This document shows positions 25,677 through 34,500 of a stretch of 64,000 bases of DNA, piece by piece (positions within the stretch are counted from its first letter, which is position 1; each line of letters starts with the position of its first letter). The translations under genes were made by a program, and so were the position numbers. The DNA is from Streptomyces tendae (GTDB lineage Bacteria > Actinomycetota > Actinomycetes > Streptomycetales > Streptomycetaceae), in the NCBI RefSeq assembly GCF_014650435.1, contig NZ_BMUY01000006.1:372001-436000 (forward strand), given 5' to 3'. The notes beneath the pieces were generated by a model. It worked only from the letters and a program-made list of their open reading frames with translations, was not told the origin of the DNA and searched no databases.

Positions 25677-26957
25677 ATGACCATGCGAGACGTCACGTCG
25701 GACGGCAGAACACCTGAGGAGTCCGGTTTCTCCTCCCGGCGACGTGTACTGCGGTTGGCCGGCGGCGGTCTGGCCCTGGCGGCGCTGACCGCCGGTACGG
25801 TCGGCTGCGACGAGGACGCCGTGGACGTCGAGGAGCCGGGAAACGCCGGCGGTGACGGTGGCAAGGAGACCGGCGCCGGCACCGACGGGAATGGGAACGC
25901 GAACGGGAACGGGAAGGGGCAGGCTCCCGAACCGCTCTGGACCAAGCCGACCTCGGCCGAGACCTACGGCGACAACGACGAGCTGGTGGCCGCGGGCGGC
26001 GTCGTCATCGCCAGCGGCAGTCCACTGGCCGCCCTCGACGCCGCGACCGGCGAGCAGAAGTGGTCCCTACCGGGCGGTGCGGTCCCCGGCGCACCCCTGC
26101 TGCTCAGCGAGGACACCCTGTATCTGGCCAGCAGCGAGTACGACGGCTCCGTCATCGGCTACGACCCGGCCTCCGGCAAGGAGACCTGGCGCAGCCGACT
26201 GGGCAAGGAGTACCGGCAGCCGCGGCCGATCGCGGTGGACGGCGAGCAGGTGTACGTCATCGCCGAGATCCTCGAGGACGACGGCTCGTCCAAGACCAAC
26301 GTCATCGCCGCGCTCAACAGCACCACGGGCAGGGTTGCCTGGAAGGAACAGCGCGATGTCGGCACCGAGCAGAACGGCATCCACGCAGCCGTCCAGGGCC
26401 GACACCTCGTCTACACCGACTTCAAGAAGAACCTCACCGTGCGCGACACCGCGAGCGGCGGGCAGGTGTGGACGCACAAGACGACCAAGACGAACTACGG
26501 CTTCTTCACCGTCCACCAGAACCTGGTCATCGTCCCCCAGGGGAACGCCCTCCAGGCGTTCAACCTGGCCGACGGCAAGGAGAAGTGGACCCTGGAAGCG
26601 TCGGACGGGGCGCTCTTCAGGGAACCGGCGGTACTGGAGGACGTCCTCTACGTCGCCGACAGCGCCAGGGCGATGCGGGCCGTGGACCCGCGCACCGGCA
26701 AGCAGCTCTGGAAGTCCGAGGCCCTCGCGGACGCGGGCCTCCAGGTGCCGCGGCAGTACGTCAAGGCGGGCGACACCCTCTACGGCGCCACGGACCTGGA
26801 CAAGCAGGGCGGCATCATCGCCATGGACGCGGGGACCGGCGCGGTGCGCTGGACGTTCAACGACAAGACGGGCGACTACCACGCCTGGCTGGTGGCAACC
26901 GACGGCAAGCGAGTCTTCGCCCTGCACGGGAAGGAGCTGCACGCGCTTCCGGTGTGA
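25677..26957 (+). CDS. PQQ-type beta-propeller lipoprotein
   Basis: This 426-residue exported protein has a twin-arginine signal (SRRRVLRLAGGGLAL) ending in a lipobox (TAGTVGC), so it is probably a Tat-exported lipoprotein. An acidic Gly-rich linker follows. The rest is an eight-bladed propeller with repeats such as AALDAATGEQKWS, GYDPASGKETWRS and AVDPRTGKQLWKS. The repeats resemble PQQ-dehydrogenase or BamB blades, but catalytic dehydrogenase residues were not recognised, so a scaffold or sensor role is more likely. A hairpin terminator lies 25 bp downstream. Confidence 0.85.
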   Translation: MTMRDVTSDGRTPEESGFSSRRRVLRLAGGGLALAALTAGTVGCDEDAVDVEEPGNAGGDGGKETGAGTDGNGNANGNGKGQAPEPLWTKPTSAETYGDNDELVAAGGVVIASGSPLAALDAATGEQKWSLPGGAVPGAPLLLSEDTLYLASSEYDGSVIGYDPASGKETWRSRLGKEYRQPRPIAVDGEQVYVIAEILEDDGSSKTNVIAALNSTTGRVAWKEQRDVGTEQNGIHAAVQGRHLVYTDFKKNLTVRDTASGGQVWTHKTTKTNYGFFTVHQNLVIVPQGNALQAFNLADGKEKWTLEASDGALFREPAVLEDVLYVADSARAMRAVDPRTGKQLWKSEALADAGLQVPRQYVKAGDTLYGATDLDKQGGIIAMDAGTGAVRWTFNDKTGDYHAWLVATDGKRVFALHGKELHALPV

Positions 26958-26982
26958 GACGCGGGCAGGACCCCTGGACAGC

Positions 26983-27002
26983 CCCGCCCAGCACCGGGCG
27001 GG
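26983..27002 (+). terminator. Hairpin terminator after the PQQ-propeller gene
   Basis: CCCGCCC pairs perfectly with GGGCGGG across the loop AGCACC, 25 bp after the stop. Confidence 0.7.
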
Positions 27003-27321
27003 TCACCGAGAGCGCGGTGCCTGTGCGGGAGTTTGCCGTACAGGCAACGGCGCACGGTCGTCCCCTGCGGCCCGCCGCCACGATCCGTGGCAAGAAGCGC
27101 CACGTCCGGTCGTGCCGCGCGCCTACCAGAACAGGCTCGAAGTGCCGCGTTCCAGCCTTACACCGGAGCCCAGCCAGCCGCCGAGCGGGCGTCCTGACAC
27201 CTGGCTCCGGTTTGGACGCAGGCCGCCTACGTAATGGCCGGGGCGGCGGGTAGTCTCGGACCCATCGTCAACGCGGCCCGACGGGCTTCCGCTCCACCCT
27301 GGTGGAGTCTCGAAGGACATG

Positions 27322-27358
27322 CCCCCACCCGCACGAGTCACTTCGTGCTGCCTGGGGG
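27322..27358 (+). promoter_or_regulatory. Leader hairpin that sequesters the DUF2075 ribosome-binding site
   Basis: Two nested perfect 6-bp stems, CCCCCA (27322-27327) with TGGGGG (27353-27358) and GCACGA (27331-27336) with TCGTGC (27343-27348), enclose a 6-nt loop. The ribosome site GGGGGAAG (27354-27361) forms part of the outer stem, and the TTG start is at 27365. Confidence 0.6.
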
Positions 27359-27364
27359 AAGTCC

Positions 27365-29254
27365 TTGCTGTTCCGCGAGTCCGCCAAGTCGATCGCCGCG
27401 AGGGCGCTCGACAGCTCGCTCTACCTCCATCTCACTGAGCAATTCGCCTACATGCATGGTTACCGGCCCAGTGCCGCGGAGGTCCGCTCCTGGGAGCGGA
27501 GCATCCCCGCGCTGACAGCGGTCCTCAACGACGCGGGTCTCGGTGACGTCGAGGTAATGCTCGAGTATGCGCTTCCGCTCAACAGCAAGCGCGCAGACGT
27601 CGTACTCGCCGGAGTGCATCCGGACACGGGTGAACCGTCGTATGTCATCGTGGAACTGAAGCAGTGGAGCCAGGCACTCCCGAACGAGGACGACCCCACC
27701 CTGTGTCATGTGGACGCTTACGCCCACCCCGTCCTCAACCCTATTGAGCAGGTACGTCGGTACTGCGAGTACCTGGTCAACTTCAATGGTGCCGTCGCGG
27801 AGCACGGGCACAGGGTCAGTGGGGTGGCTTTCCTGCACAACGCCACCGAGTTCGGAGTCGCGGGACTGCGGGAGATCGAGCGGGACGGACACGGCCTGCT
27901 CTTCACCGGGGAACGCCGTGGCGCTTTCATGGACCATCTTCGCGCTCGGCTCAGCGACAAGCACCCGGGCGCCCGGGCGGCGGACGAGCTGTGTGACGGT
28001 GTCGCAGTGCCCTCGAAGCAGCTCATGTCCGTGGCAGCGGAAGAGGTGCGTGAGCGCACGCAGTTCGTGCTTCTCGACCAGCAGCAGGTCGCGTACCGCA
28101 TGGTGCTCAACGCGGTGCAGAAGGCGAAGAACGCCGACCGCAAGGAAGTCGTCATCGTCACGGGCGGGCCCGGAACCGGCAAGAGCGTCATCGCTCTCCA
28201 GCTGCTCGGCGAGCTCTACCGACGCGGCGTGCCTGCACTGCACGCCACCGGCTCCCAGTCCTTCACCAAGACGATGCGGAAGATCGCCGGGGCTCGCAAA
28301 CGGGAAGTTCAGGACCTCTTCAAGTACTTCAACAGCTTCATGACGGCCGAGAAGAACAGTCTGGGCGCTCTGATCTGCGACGAGGCGCACCGCATCCGGG
28401 AGACCTCGGCCAACCGCTACACGCGCGCCGCCCTGCGGACCGGCCGGGCTCAGATCGACGAACTCATCGACGTTGCCTACGTCCCGGTCTTCTTCCTTGA
28501 CGAACATCAGGTAGTCCGCCCCGGCGAGATGGGCACCGTGGCCGACATCAAGGAGGCGGCTGGGAAGCGGGGCATCCCCTGCCACGTCGTTCCGCTGGAC
28601 AGTCAGTTCCGCTGCGGCGGCAGTGACTCCTATCTGCGCTGGGTGGTCCGGCTCCTGGGCCTCGAGACCGGCGGTCCGGTCGTCTGGGAACCCGACGGCC
28701 GCATGCAGCTGCTGGTCGCCGACAGCCCGCAGGAGATGGAGGAGTTCCTGGAAGCCCGCCGCTCCCAGGGCTACGGCGCCCGCATGTCCGCCGGCTACTG
28801 CTGGCGCTGGTCACCGGAACCCAAGCCCGGAGAGCCGCTCCCGCCCGACGTAGTCATCGGTGACTGGGCGCGTCCCTGGAACCTGCGCGGTGACCGTTCC
28901 GTCTCCGGTGCGCCCCCGGCCGCCCTGTGGGCCACCGACCCGGCCGGCTTCGGTCAGGTCGGCTGCGTCTACACCGCCCAGGGCTTCGAGTACGACTGGT
29001 CCGGCGTCATCATCGGCCCCGACCTGCTCTGGCGCGGCGGCCGATGGGTCACCGACCGCATGGCGTCGAAGGACACGATCTTCAAGAAGTCGACTCCGGA
29101 CGACGACGTCGACCGGCTGATCCGCAACACCTACAAAGTGCTGTTGACGCGCGGCATGGTCGGCACCGTCGTCTACTCGACTGACCCGGAGACGCGGCAG
29201 AAGCTGCGGGAGCTGACGGGTGGGGGCGTACGGGAAGCAGTGCCGTCGGCTTGA
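27365..29254 (+). CDS. DUF2075-type (Schlafen-like) helicase/ATPase with N-terminal PD-(D/E)xK nuclease-like domain
   Basis: This 629-residue protein likely uses ATP to act on nucleic acid. The N-terminal part has a restriction-endonuclease-like triad: Asp78 in KRADVV and Glu97-Leu-Lys99 in VIVELKQW. The C-terminal part is an SF1-like ATPase: Walker A VTGGPGTGKSVIAL (about 265-278), Walker B LICDEAHRIRE (Asp339-Glu340), FLDEHQVVRPGE and DSQFRCGGSDSYLRWV. The TTG at 27365 is chosen because GGGGGAAG precedes it and the MLFR-type N-terminus fits relatives; an in-frame GTG at 27302 would translate through the leader hairpin. GC content is lower than in its left neighbours. It marks the left edge of the defence island and converges with the McrA-like gene. 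Confidence 0.8.
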   Translation: MLFRESAKSIAARALDSSLYLHLTEQFAYMHGYRPSAAEVRSWERSIPALTAVLNDAGLGDVEVMLEYALPLNSKRADVVLAGVHPDTGEPSYVIVELKQWSQALPNEDDPTLCHVDAYAHPVLNPIEQVRRYCEYLVNFNGAVAEHGHRVSGVAFLHNATEFGVAGLREIERDGHGLLFTGERRGAFMDHLRARLSDKHPGARAADELCDGVAVPSKQLMSVAAEEVRERTQFVLLDQQQVAYRMVLNAVQKAKNADRKEVVIVTGGPGTGKSVIALQLLGELYRRGVPALHATGSQSFTKTMRKIAGARKREVQDLFKYFNSFMTAEKNSLGALICDEAHRIRETSANRYTRAALRTGRAQIDELIDVAYVPVFFLDEHQVVRPGEMGTVADIKEAAGKRGIPCHVVPLDSQFRCGGSDSYLRWVVRLLGLETGGPVVWEPDGRMQLLVADSPQEMEEFLEARRSQGYGARMSAGYCWRWSPEPKPGEPLPPDVVIGDWARPWNLRGDRSVSGAPPAALWATDPAGFGQVGCVYTAQGFEYDWSGVIIGPDLLWRGGRWVTDRMASKDTIFKKSTPDDDVDRLIRNTYKVLLTRGMVGTVVYSTDPETRQKLRELTGGGVREAVPSA

Positions 29255-29387
29255 CCCGACACGTGCGATGTCCATGTGCCCGCACGGATTGAGGTCGGGG
29301 GACGGGCCCGGAAGAACCACCGGTCCGATCGTCACCCGTGTGATCTGAGATCCAAGGGTGCCGATCGGCGGCGTGGTACCTGAGCCG

Positions 29388-31187
29388 TTACTTCTTCGTC
29401 AGCATGTCGAGTTCGCACAGAGTGCGGTGGTAGCGCAGGTACGCCTCATCGATCTGGTGGTCGTCGTGTCGACGCAGGCGTCCCAAGGGGGCGCTCCCGT
29501 GGGTCTGCTTCACGATGCCGTCGACGTCCACGTAGATCTCGAGGCCGTCGAACAGAACGTGGTGGTTGGGACACAGACAGAGCAGGTTCTGCAATTCGTC
29601 CGGACCGTCATGAGGAGAGCCCAGACCACGAATGTGAGCGGCCTCGCTGTAGGGCCTGCGTTTGTACTGCAGGCGGGTGTCGCACACCTGGCAGGCATGG
29701 CCGTGCAATTCCTTGACGCGGTTGGCGAGCGCAGCATCGCGAACCAGGCGGGACACAGTGGCTTCCCGGCGGGTCGCCGGGCCGGTTGCCCGCTCCTCGT
29801 GGTCGGTCTCGGGAACAGTGATGTCCTCGTCACCATCGACCAGGCCGTCGGCTGTGGCGTATCCCGCGAGCCCCACCCGGCCGAGCAGCGCCCGCTGATC
29901 GACATGGTCGAGGTAGGTACTGCAGAGCTTGACCACGGCTTCCAAGCGAGTCAGCGGGTTCTGCAGTAGTTCAGCGCTCGCCCGAGTGAGGCCCGCGACA
30001 GGTTGCACCGTGTTGAAGGTCCCCACCTGCGGCATGGGGCCGGCGTCGCTCGGGGCGCCGTGCACCTCCCAGAGCCCACTGCCCTGCAAGTGCCAGAAGG
30101 GGTACTCAGGAGTGACCTTGGAATCCGGCAGGCCGAAATCGGCCAGGAGCTGACCGACTTCCGAGCGGAAGGATGACCACGGCGCCAGGCGCGGCTTCCC
30201 TGCCGTGATTCGGGAGATCGCCCACAGCAGAGACAACGGTTGGTGACGACTGGGAGAATCGCTGCCCGGGCGGCGATGAGTGTGGAGTGAGCCGATTCGG
30301 TCCAGCAGGTCTTTGGCAGTCAGCGGGGCGGACACGGCTGGAAGCGGATGCGGCGGCTCGGAAGAAGTGTTCCTGCGCCTTCCGGGGAGGAGTTCGGCAG
30401 TACGGCGGTAGTCCTCATCCGACCGGAGGGTGAGGCTGCGCAGCGGTGCAGGAACGTTCAGGCGCGCCAGTACGGGGGCGGCGAGAAGCGGCGTGGTGAA
30501 CTCCTCGACCTCCCCCAGGGCCATGATGTGCTCCCACGTGGCGCTGTCCTCGTCCGTACCCCAGACTTCTCGTGCCACGGGCAGGCTGTCGAACAGGTGG
30601 AGGATGCGGGCGCGGGCGATGAAGTGGTTCTCCGCGTAGAAGAGCACGTCATCCCCGACTCGGCGGTTACGCAGAGCCTTCGCCTTCTCGTTGTTGACCT
30701 GCGTGGTGGGCGTGGACCCCCACAGCCGAGCGATCCCGTCCGGGTACAACGCCGCGAGCACGTGCGCCTGCTCGCCGAGCGCGTCTTCGATGTCTGCGAT
30801 CGGTACACCTCGTCGTACAGACTTGGCGAAGTTCTGCGGTCCGCGATCCCGGGCGCCACCGCGGGGTTGGAGAACCACTTGTGGCTCTCCTTGCCGACCG
30901 TCCGTAACGGCGCTCCCGTCTTCCACGGTGAAGCCAAGCGCACGCAGACGGTGGGCGACCGTACGCGCGCCACCGCTGAAGTCCTCGGCCGACATCAGGA
31001 TGCCGACCGAGTACAGGTGCGCTACCCCTGCGATGGCCTTCGAGTCGAAGCGGCTGCCGTCCACGAGCAACTCGTACGTCGTTGCCCGGCCGAAGCCGTA
31101 CTGGCGACGAAACGTTTCGCGCCCCAGCTGCTGACACTCGGCGACCGCGGCCAGCACGCCTGCACGAGTCAGATTTCCAAGTCCCAT
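29388..31187 (-). CDS. ScoMcrA-like type IV restriction endonuclease (phosphorothioate/modified-DNA dependent HNH enzyme)
   Basis: This 599-residue protein has four segments seen in S. coelicolor ScoMcrA. They are an N-terminal head (1-90, LTRAGVLAAVAECQQLG), an SRA/EVE-like segment (about 130-250), a sulfur-binding-domain-like region (about 290-440, with SRHQPLSLLWAIS and the pocket motif EYPFWHLQ at 361-368), and a C-terminal HNH nuclease (CQVCDTRL, AAHIRGLG, LCLCPNHHVLFD, about 499-548). Known relatives cut DNA carrying phosphorothioate or 5-methylcytosine. The ATG at 31187 lacks a ribosome site, but TAACCT (31200-31195) lies 7 nt upstream, so a leaderless start is likely; an in-frame TTG at 31217 is the alternative. 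Assignment of the middle domains rests on motif resemblance. Confidence 0.8.
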   Translation of the reverse strand: MGLGNLTRAGVLAAVAECQQLGRETFRRQYGFGRATTYELLVDGSRFDSKAIAGVAHLYSVGILMSAEDFSGGARTVAHRLRALGFTVEDGSAVTDGRQGEPQVVLQPRGGARDRGPQNFAKSVRRGVPIADIEDALGEQAHVLAALYPDGIARLWGSTPTTQVNNEKAKALRNRRVGDDVLFYAENHFIARARILHLFDSLPVAREVWGTDEDSATWEHIMALGEVEEFTTPLLAAPVLARLNVPAPLRSLTLRSDEDYRRTAELLPGRRRNTSSEPPHPLPAVSAPLTAKDLLDRIGSLHTHRRPGSDSPSRHQPLSLLWAISRITAGKPRLAPWSSFRSEVGQLLADFGLPDSKVTPEYPFWHLQGSGLWEVHGAPSDAGPMPQVGTFNTVQPVAGLTRASAELLQNPLTRLEAVVKLCSTYLDHVDQRALLGRVGLAGYATADGLVDGDEDITVPETDHEERATGPATRREATVSRLVRDAALANRVKELHGHACQVCDTRLQYKRRPYSEAAHIRGLGSPHDGPDELQNLLCLCPNHHVLFDGLEIYVDVDGIVKQTHGSAPLGRLRRHDDHQIDEAYLRYHRTLCELDMLTKK

Positions 31188-31539
31188 GCCGAGGAGGTTA
31201 GTAGGACGGTATGACAATCGTCGGTCCGTACCGAACCGGCACCGTTCTGCCTGCTGCTAGCGAGATGCAGCAGTACAGGCGTGCTGTGTCACCATGTGCT
31301 TCAGGTCTGTCTCTCCTCGCCGAGACCGAGCCCTCCCCCCCGTGTGCCAACAAATGCCCTAATGCCTCAAGTCTCCAATACCTGAAGAAAACCGGCATTT
31401 CGCCAAGGTGGGTCGAATGTCCTATAGTCCCGTCCTTCACCGCCTCTTCTCATGTGGCATGCAACCACTAGGATGCGCAGCGAGGGTCTGACCATGGGGA
31501 ACGGCGGCCCTTGAGGCGAACGAAGAGCGGGGAACAGGC
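31188..31539. other. Divergent promoter region between the mcrA-like gene and pglW
   Basis: This 352-bp region is less GC-rich than its flanks. It holds the minus-strand TAACCT -10 of the mcrA-like gene, a CGGTA/TACCG inverted repeat (31207-31233), a + strand TATAGT (31423-31428) and the pglW promoter candidate at 31447-31474. No convincing small gene was found. Confidence 0.45.
31447..31474 (+). promoter_or_regulatory. Candidate pglW promoter
   Basis: TTCTCA (31447-31452), a 16-nt spacer and TAGGAT (31469-31474), 65 bp before the pglW ATG. Confidence 0.35.
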
Positions 31540-34500
31540 ATGCGGGAAGGCCGGTGGGTCACGGTCACCGAGTCCGAGTTCGAGCACGAACGCCGGGGCC
31601 TGGAGACGATCAGGGAGAAGCTGCCGGATGGCGACCCTTGGCGGGCCTGGTCCAACTTCACCTTCACCGCGAACACCGGCCATGTCCGCGAGGTCGACCT
31701 GCTGGTCGTCGCCCCCGGAGGCCTCTGCATGATCGAGCTGAAGGACTGGCACGGCTCGGTCACCTCCGAGAACGGCACCTGGGTCCAGACCACCCCCGGC
31801 GGTTACCGCCGTACCCACGGCAACCCGCTGCATCTGGTCAACCGCAAGGCCAAGGAGCTGGCCGGCCTGCTCGCCCAGACCGGCGCCAAGCGGGTCTGGG
31901 TCGCCGAGGCCGTCTGCTTTACCGACAACAGCCTCCGGGTCCGCCTGCCCGCCCACGACCAGAACGGCGTCTATACCGTCGACGAGCTGATCGAGATGCT
32001 CAAGCAGCCCGCACGCGACGAGCGGCGCCGCATCACGGCGATCGGCTCGCGGGAAGTCGCGGCGGCCTTGCAAAGCATCGGCATCCGCAAGAGCGACGCG
32101 CAGTACAAGGTCGGCCCGTACGAGCTGAAGCGGAAGGCCTTCGACTCCGGACCCACCTGGGCCGACTACCTCGCCGACCACAGCGACCTGCCCGAGGCCG
32201 CGCGCGTGCGGATCTACCTCAGCGAGCGCGGCTCCGACGCCTCCCTGCGCCAGTCCGTCGAGAACGCCGCCCGGCGCGAGGCCGCGGTGCTGGGCAGGTT
32301 CAAGCACCCGGGTGTCGTCCAGCTCAAGCAGTACTTCCCCTCCGGGCACGCCGCCGGCCCCGCGCTGATCTTCGACTACCACCCGGACACCCTGAAGCTC
32401 GACGAGTACCTCGTCCAGTACGGCGAGAAGCTGGACATCCTCGGCCGGATGGCGCTGGTGCGCCAGCTCGCCGAGACGATGCGCTCCGCGCACGCCAGCC
32501 GCATCCACCACCGCGCGCTCGCCGCCCGCTCCGTCCACGTCGTCCCCCGGCCGCGCGGCCGGAAGGGGCAGGCCGTCGGGGAGGAGGCCGCCTGGCTCAC
32601 CCCGCAGCTGCAGATCTCCGACTGGCAGATCGCAACCCAGCGCAGCGGCGACTCCTCGCAGGGCCAGGGCATGACCCGGTTCGCGCCGACCGCGCTGTCC
32701 GCCATGCACCTGTCCGACGACGCCGACGCCTACCTCGCGCCGGAACTCACCGCCCTCAGCCCTGACCCGGTCTACCTCGACGTGTACGGGCTCGGCGTTC
32801 TTACCTACCTGCTGGTCACCGGCAAGGCCCCGGCCGCCAGCCAGGCCGAGCTGCTGGCCCGCCTTGAGGCGGGGGAGGGCCTGCGCCCCAGCTCCCTGGT
32901 GGACGGCCTCTCCGAGGACGTGGACGAGCTGGTGCAGGCCGCCACCGCCTACCGCCCCGGACAGCGCCTCTCCAGTGTCGACGAGTTCCTGGAGCTGCTG
33001 GAGGTCGTCGAGGACTCCCTCACCGCCCCCGCGACGGCCCTCGACGGGCACACCGAGGAGGAGACCGGGGAGGCCGCCGACAAGGATCCGCTGGAGGCCG
33101 TCGCCGGCGACGTGCTCGCCGGCCGCTGGGAGATCCGCCGCCGTCTCGGCACCGGCTCCACCAGCCGCGCCTTCCTCGTCCGCGATCTGGAGGCGGAGAC
33201 GCGGAAGACCCGCCCGCTGGCCGTGCTGAAGGTCGGCCTCTCCGACAGTCGCGGCGAGATCCTCGTCCGCGAGGCCGAGGCCATGGGCCGCCTGCGCCCC
33301 CACTCCGGCATCATCCGCCTCGTCGAGCCCGAGCCGCTGCACATCGCCGGCCGCACTGTCCTGGCGATGGAGTACGTCGGCGACGAGCGCGACGACGACG
33401 GCCAGGGTGCCGAGGGCGCGAACCGGCCGCGCCGCCGCGAGGAGACCGTCGCCCGCCAACTCCGCGAGCACGGCCGCCTTCCGGTCGACCAGCTGGAGGC
33501 GTACGGCGACTACCTCTTCGGCGCCGTCGACTTCCTCGAGGGCGAGGGCGTCTGGCACCGGGACATCAAGCCGGACAACATCGCCGTCCGCATCCGCCCC
33601 AACCGCACCCGCGAGCTGGTCCTCATCGACTTCTCGCTGGCTGGCTACCCGGCGAAGAACACCGACGCGGGCACCGACGGCTACCTCGACCCCTTCGTTG
33701 ACGTCATCACACGCGGCTCCTACGACTCGCACGCCGAGCGGTACGCCGTCGCCGTCACCCTGCACCAGATGGCCTCCGGCGAGCTGCCCAAGTGGGGCGA
33801 CGGCAGCGTCCTGCCGCGCATGACCGACCCGAAGGAGTGGCCGTACCCGACCATCGCGGCCGAGGCCTTCGACCCTGCCGTGCGGGACGGGCTCGTCGCC
33901 TTCTTCCAGAAGGCCCTGCACCGCGACGCGGGCCAGCGGTTCCCTGAGCTGAAGCCGATGCGGGACGCCTGGCGCAAGGTCTTCCTCGACGCGTCGCAGA
34001 CCGTCCCCTCCAGCCACCGCACCCGCCCCACGGCCCCCGCCGACGGGACCGCACCCGCCGAGGGCGCCGCCACGGTGGCGATCGCGGACGCCGAGCCGGA
34101 AACCGCCGAGCAGCAGCGCGACCGCCTCGCCGCCGAGGCCGTCCTCGACACCCCGCTGACCGTCTCCGGCCTCACGCCCGCTGCCCAGTCCTTCCTCTAC
34201 GGCCTGGGCATCACGACGGTCGGCGAACTCCTCGACTACAGCCGCCGCAAGCTCGTCAACGCTCCCGGCCTCGGCGCCAAGACCCGCAACGAGGTCCAGC
34301 AGCGGCAGCGGGAATGGGGCGAGCGGCTGCGCGAGGCCCCTGTCTCCCCGCTCACGCCGAAGGGCCGGGCGGAGGCGAAGGAGGAGCTGGAGCAGCTCAC
34401 CGCCGCCGAGTCGGCCCTCGTCGGGCAGCTCGCGACGGGCGAGTCGGCGGGCGCTCTGTCCGCCCGCACCCTGCGCTCCGTCAGCCTCGACACCCTCGCC

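Larger units (their letters stand above)
26958..27364. other. Intergenic region entering the defence island
   Basis: This 407-bp gap holds the PQQ gene terminator (26983-27002), a -10-like TAGTCT at about 27251 and the leader hairpin of the DUF2075 gene (27322-27358). I see no tRNA, integrase or direct-repeat attachment site in it. Confidence 0.5.

Noticed and set aside
27234..27300. Possible tRNA-like or attachment sequence at the island's left edge
   Set aside because: No cloverleaf, TTCGA arm or matching repeat at the right edge could be found by eye.
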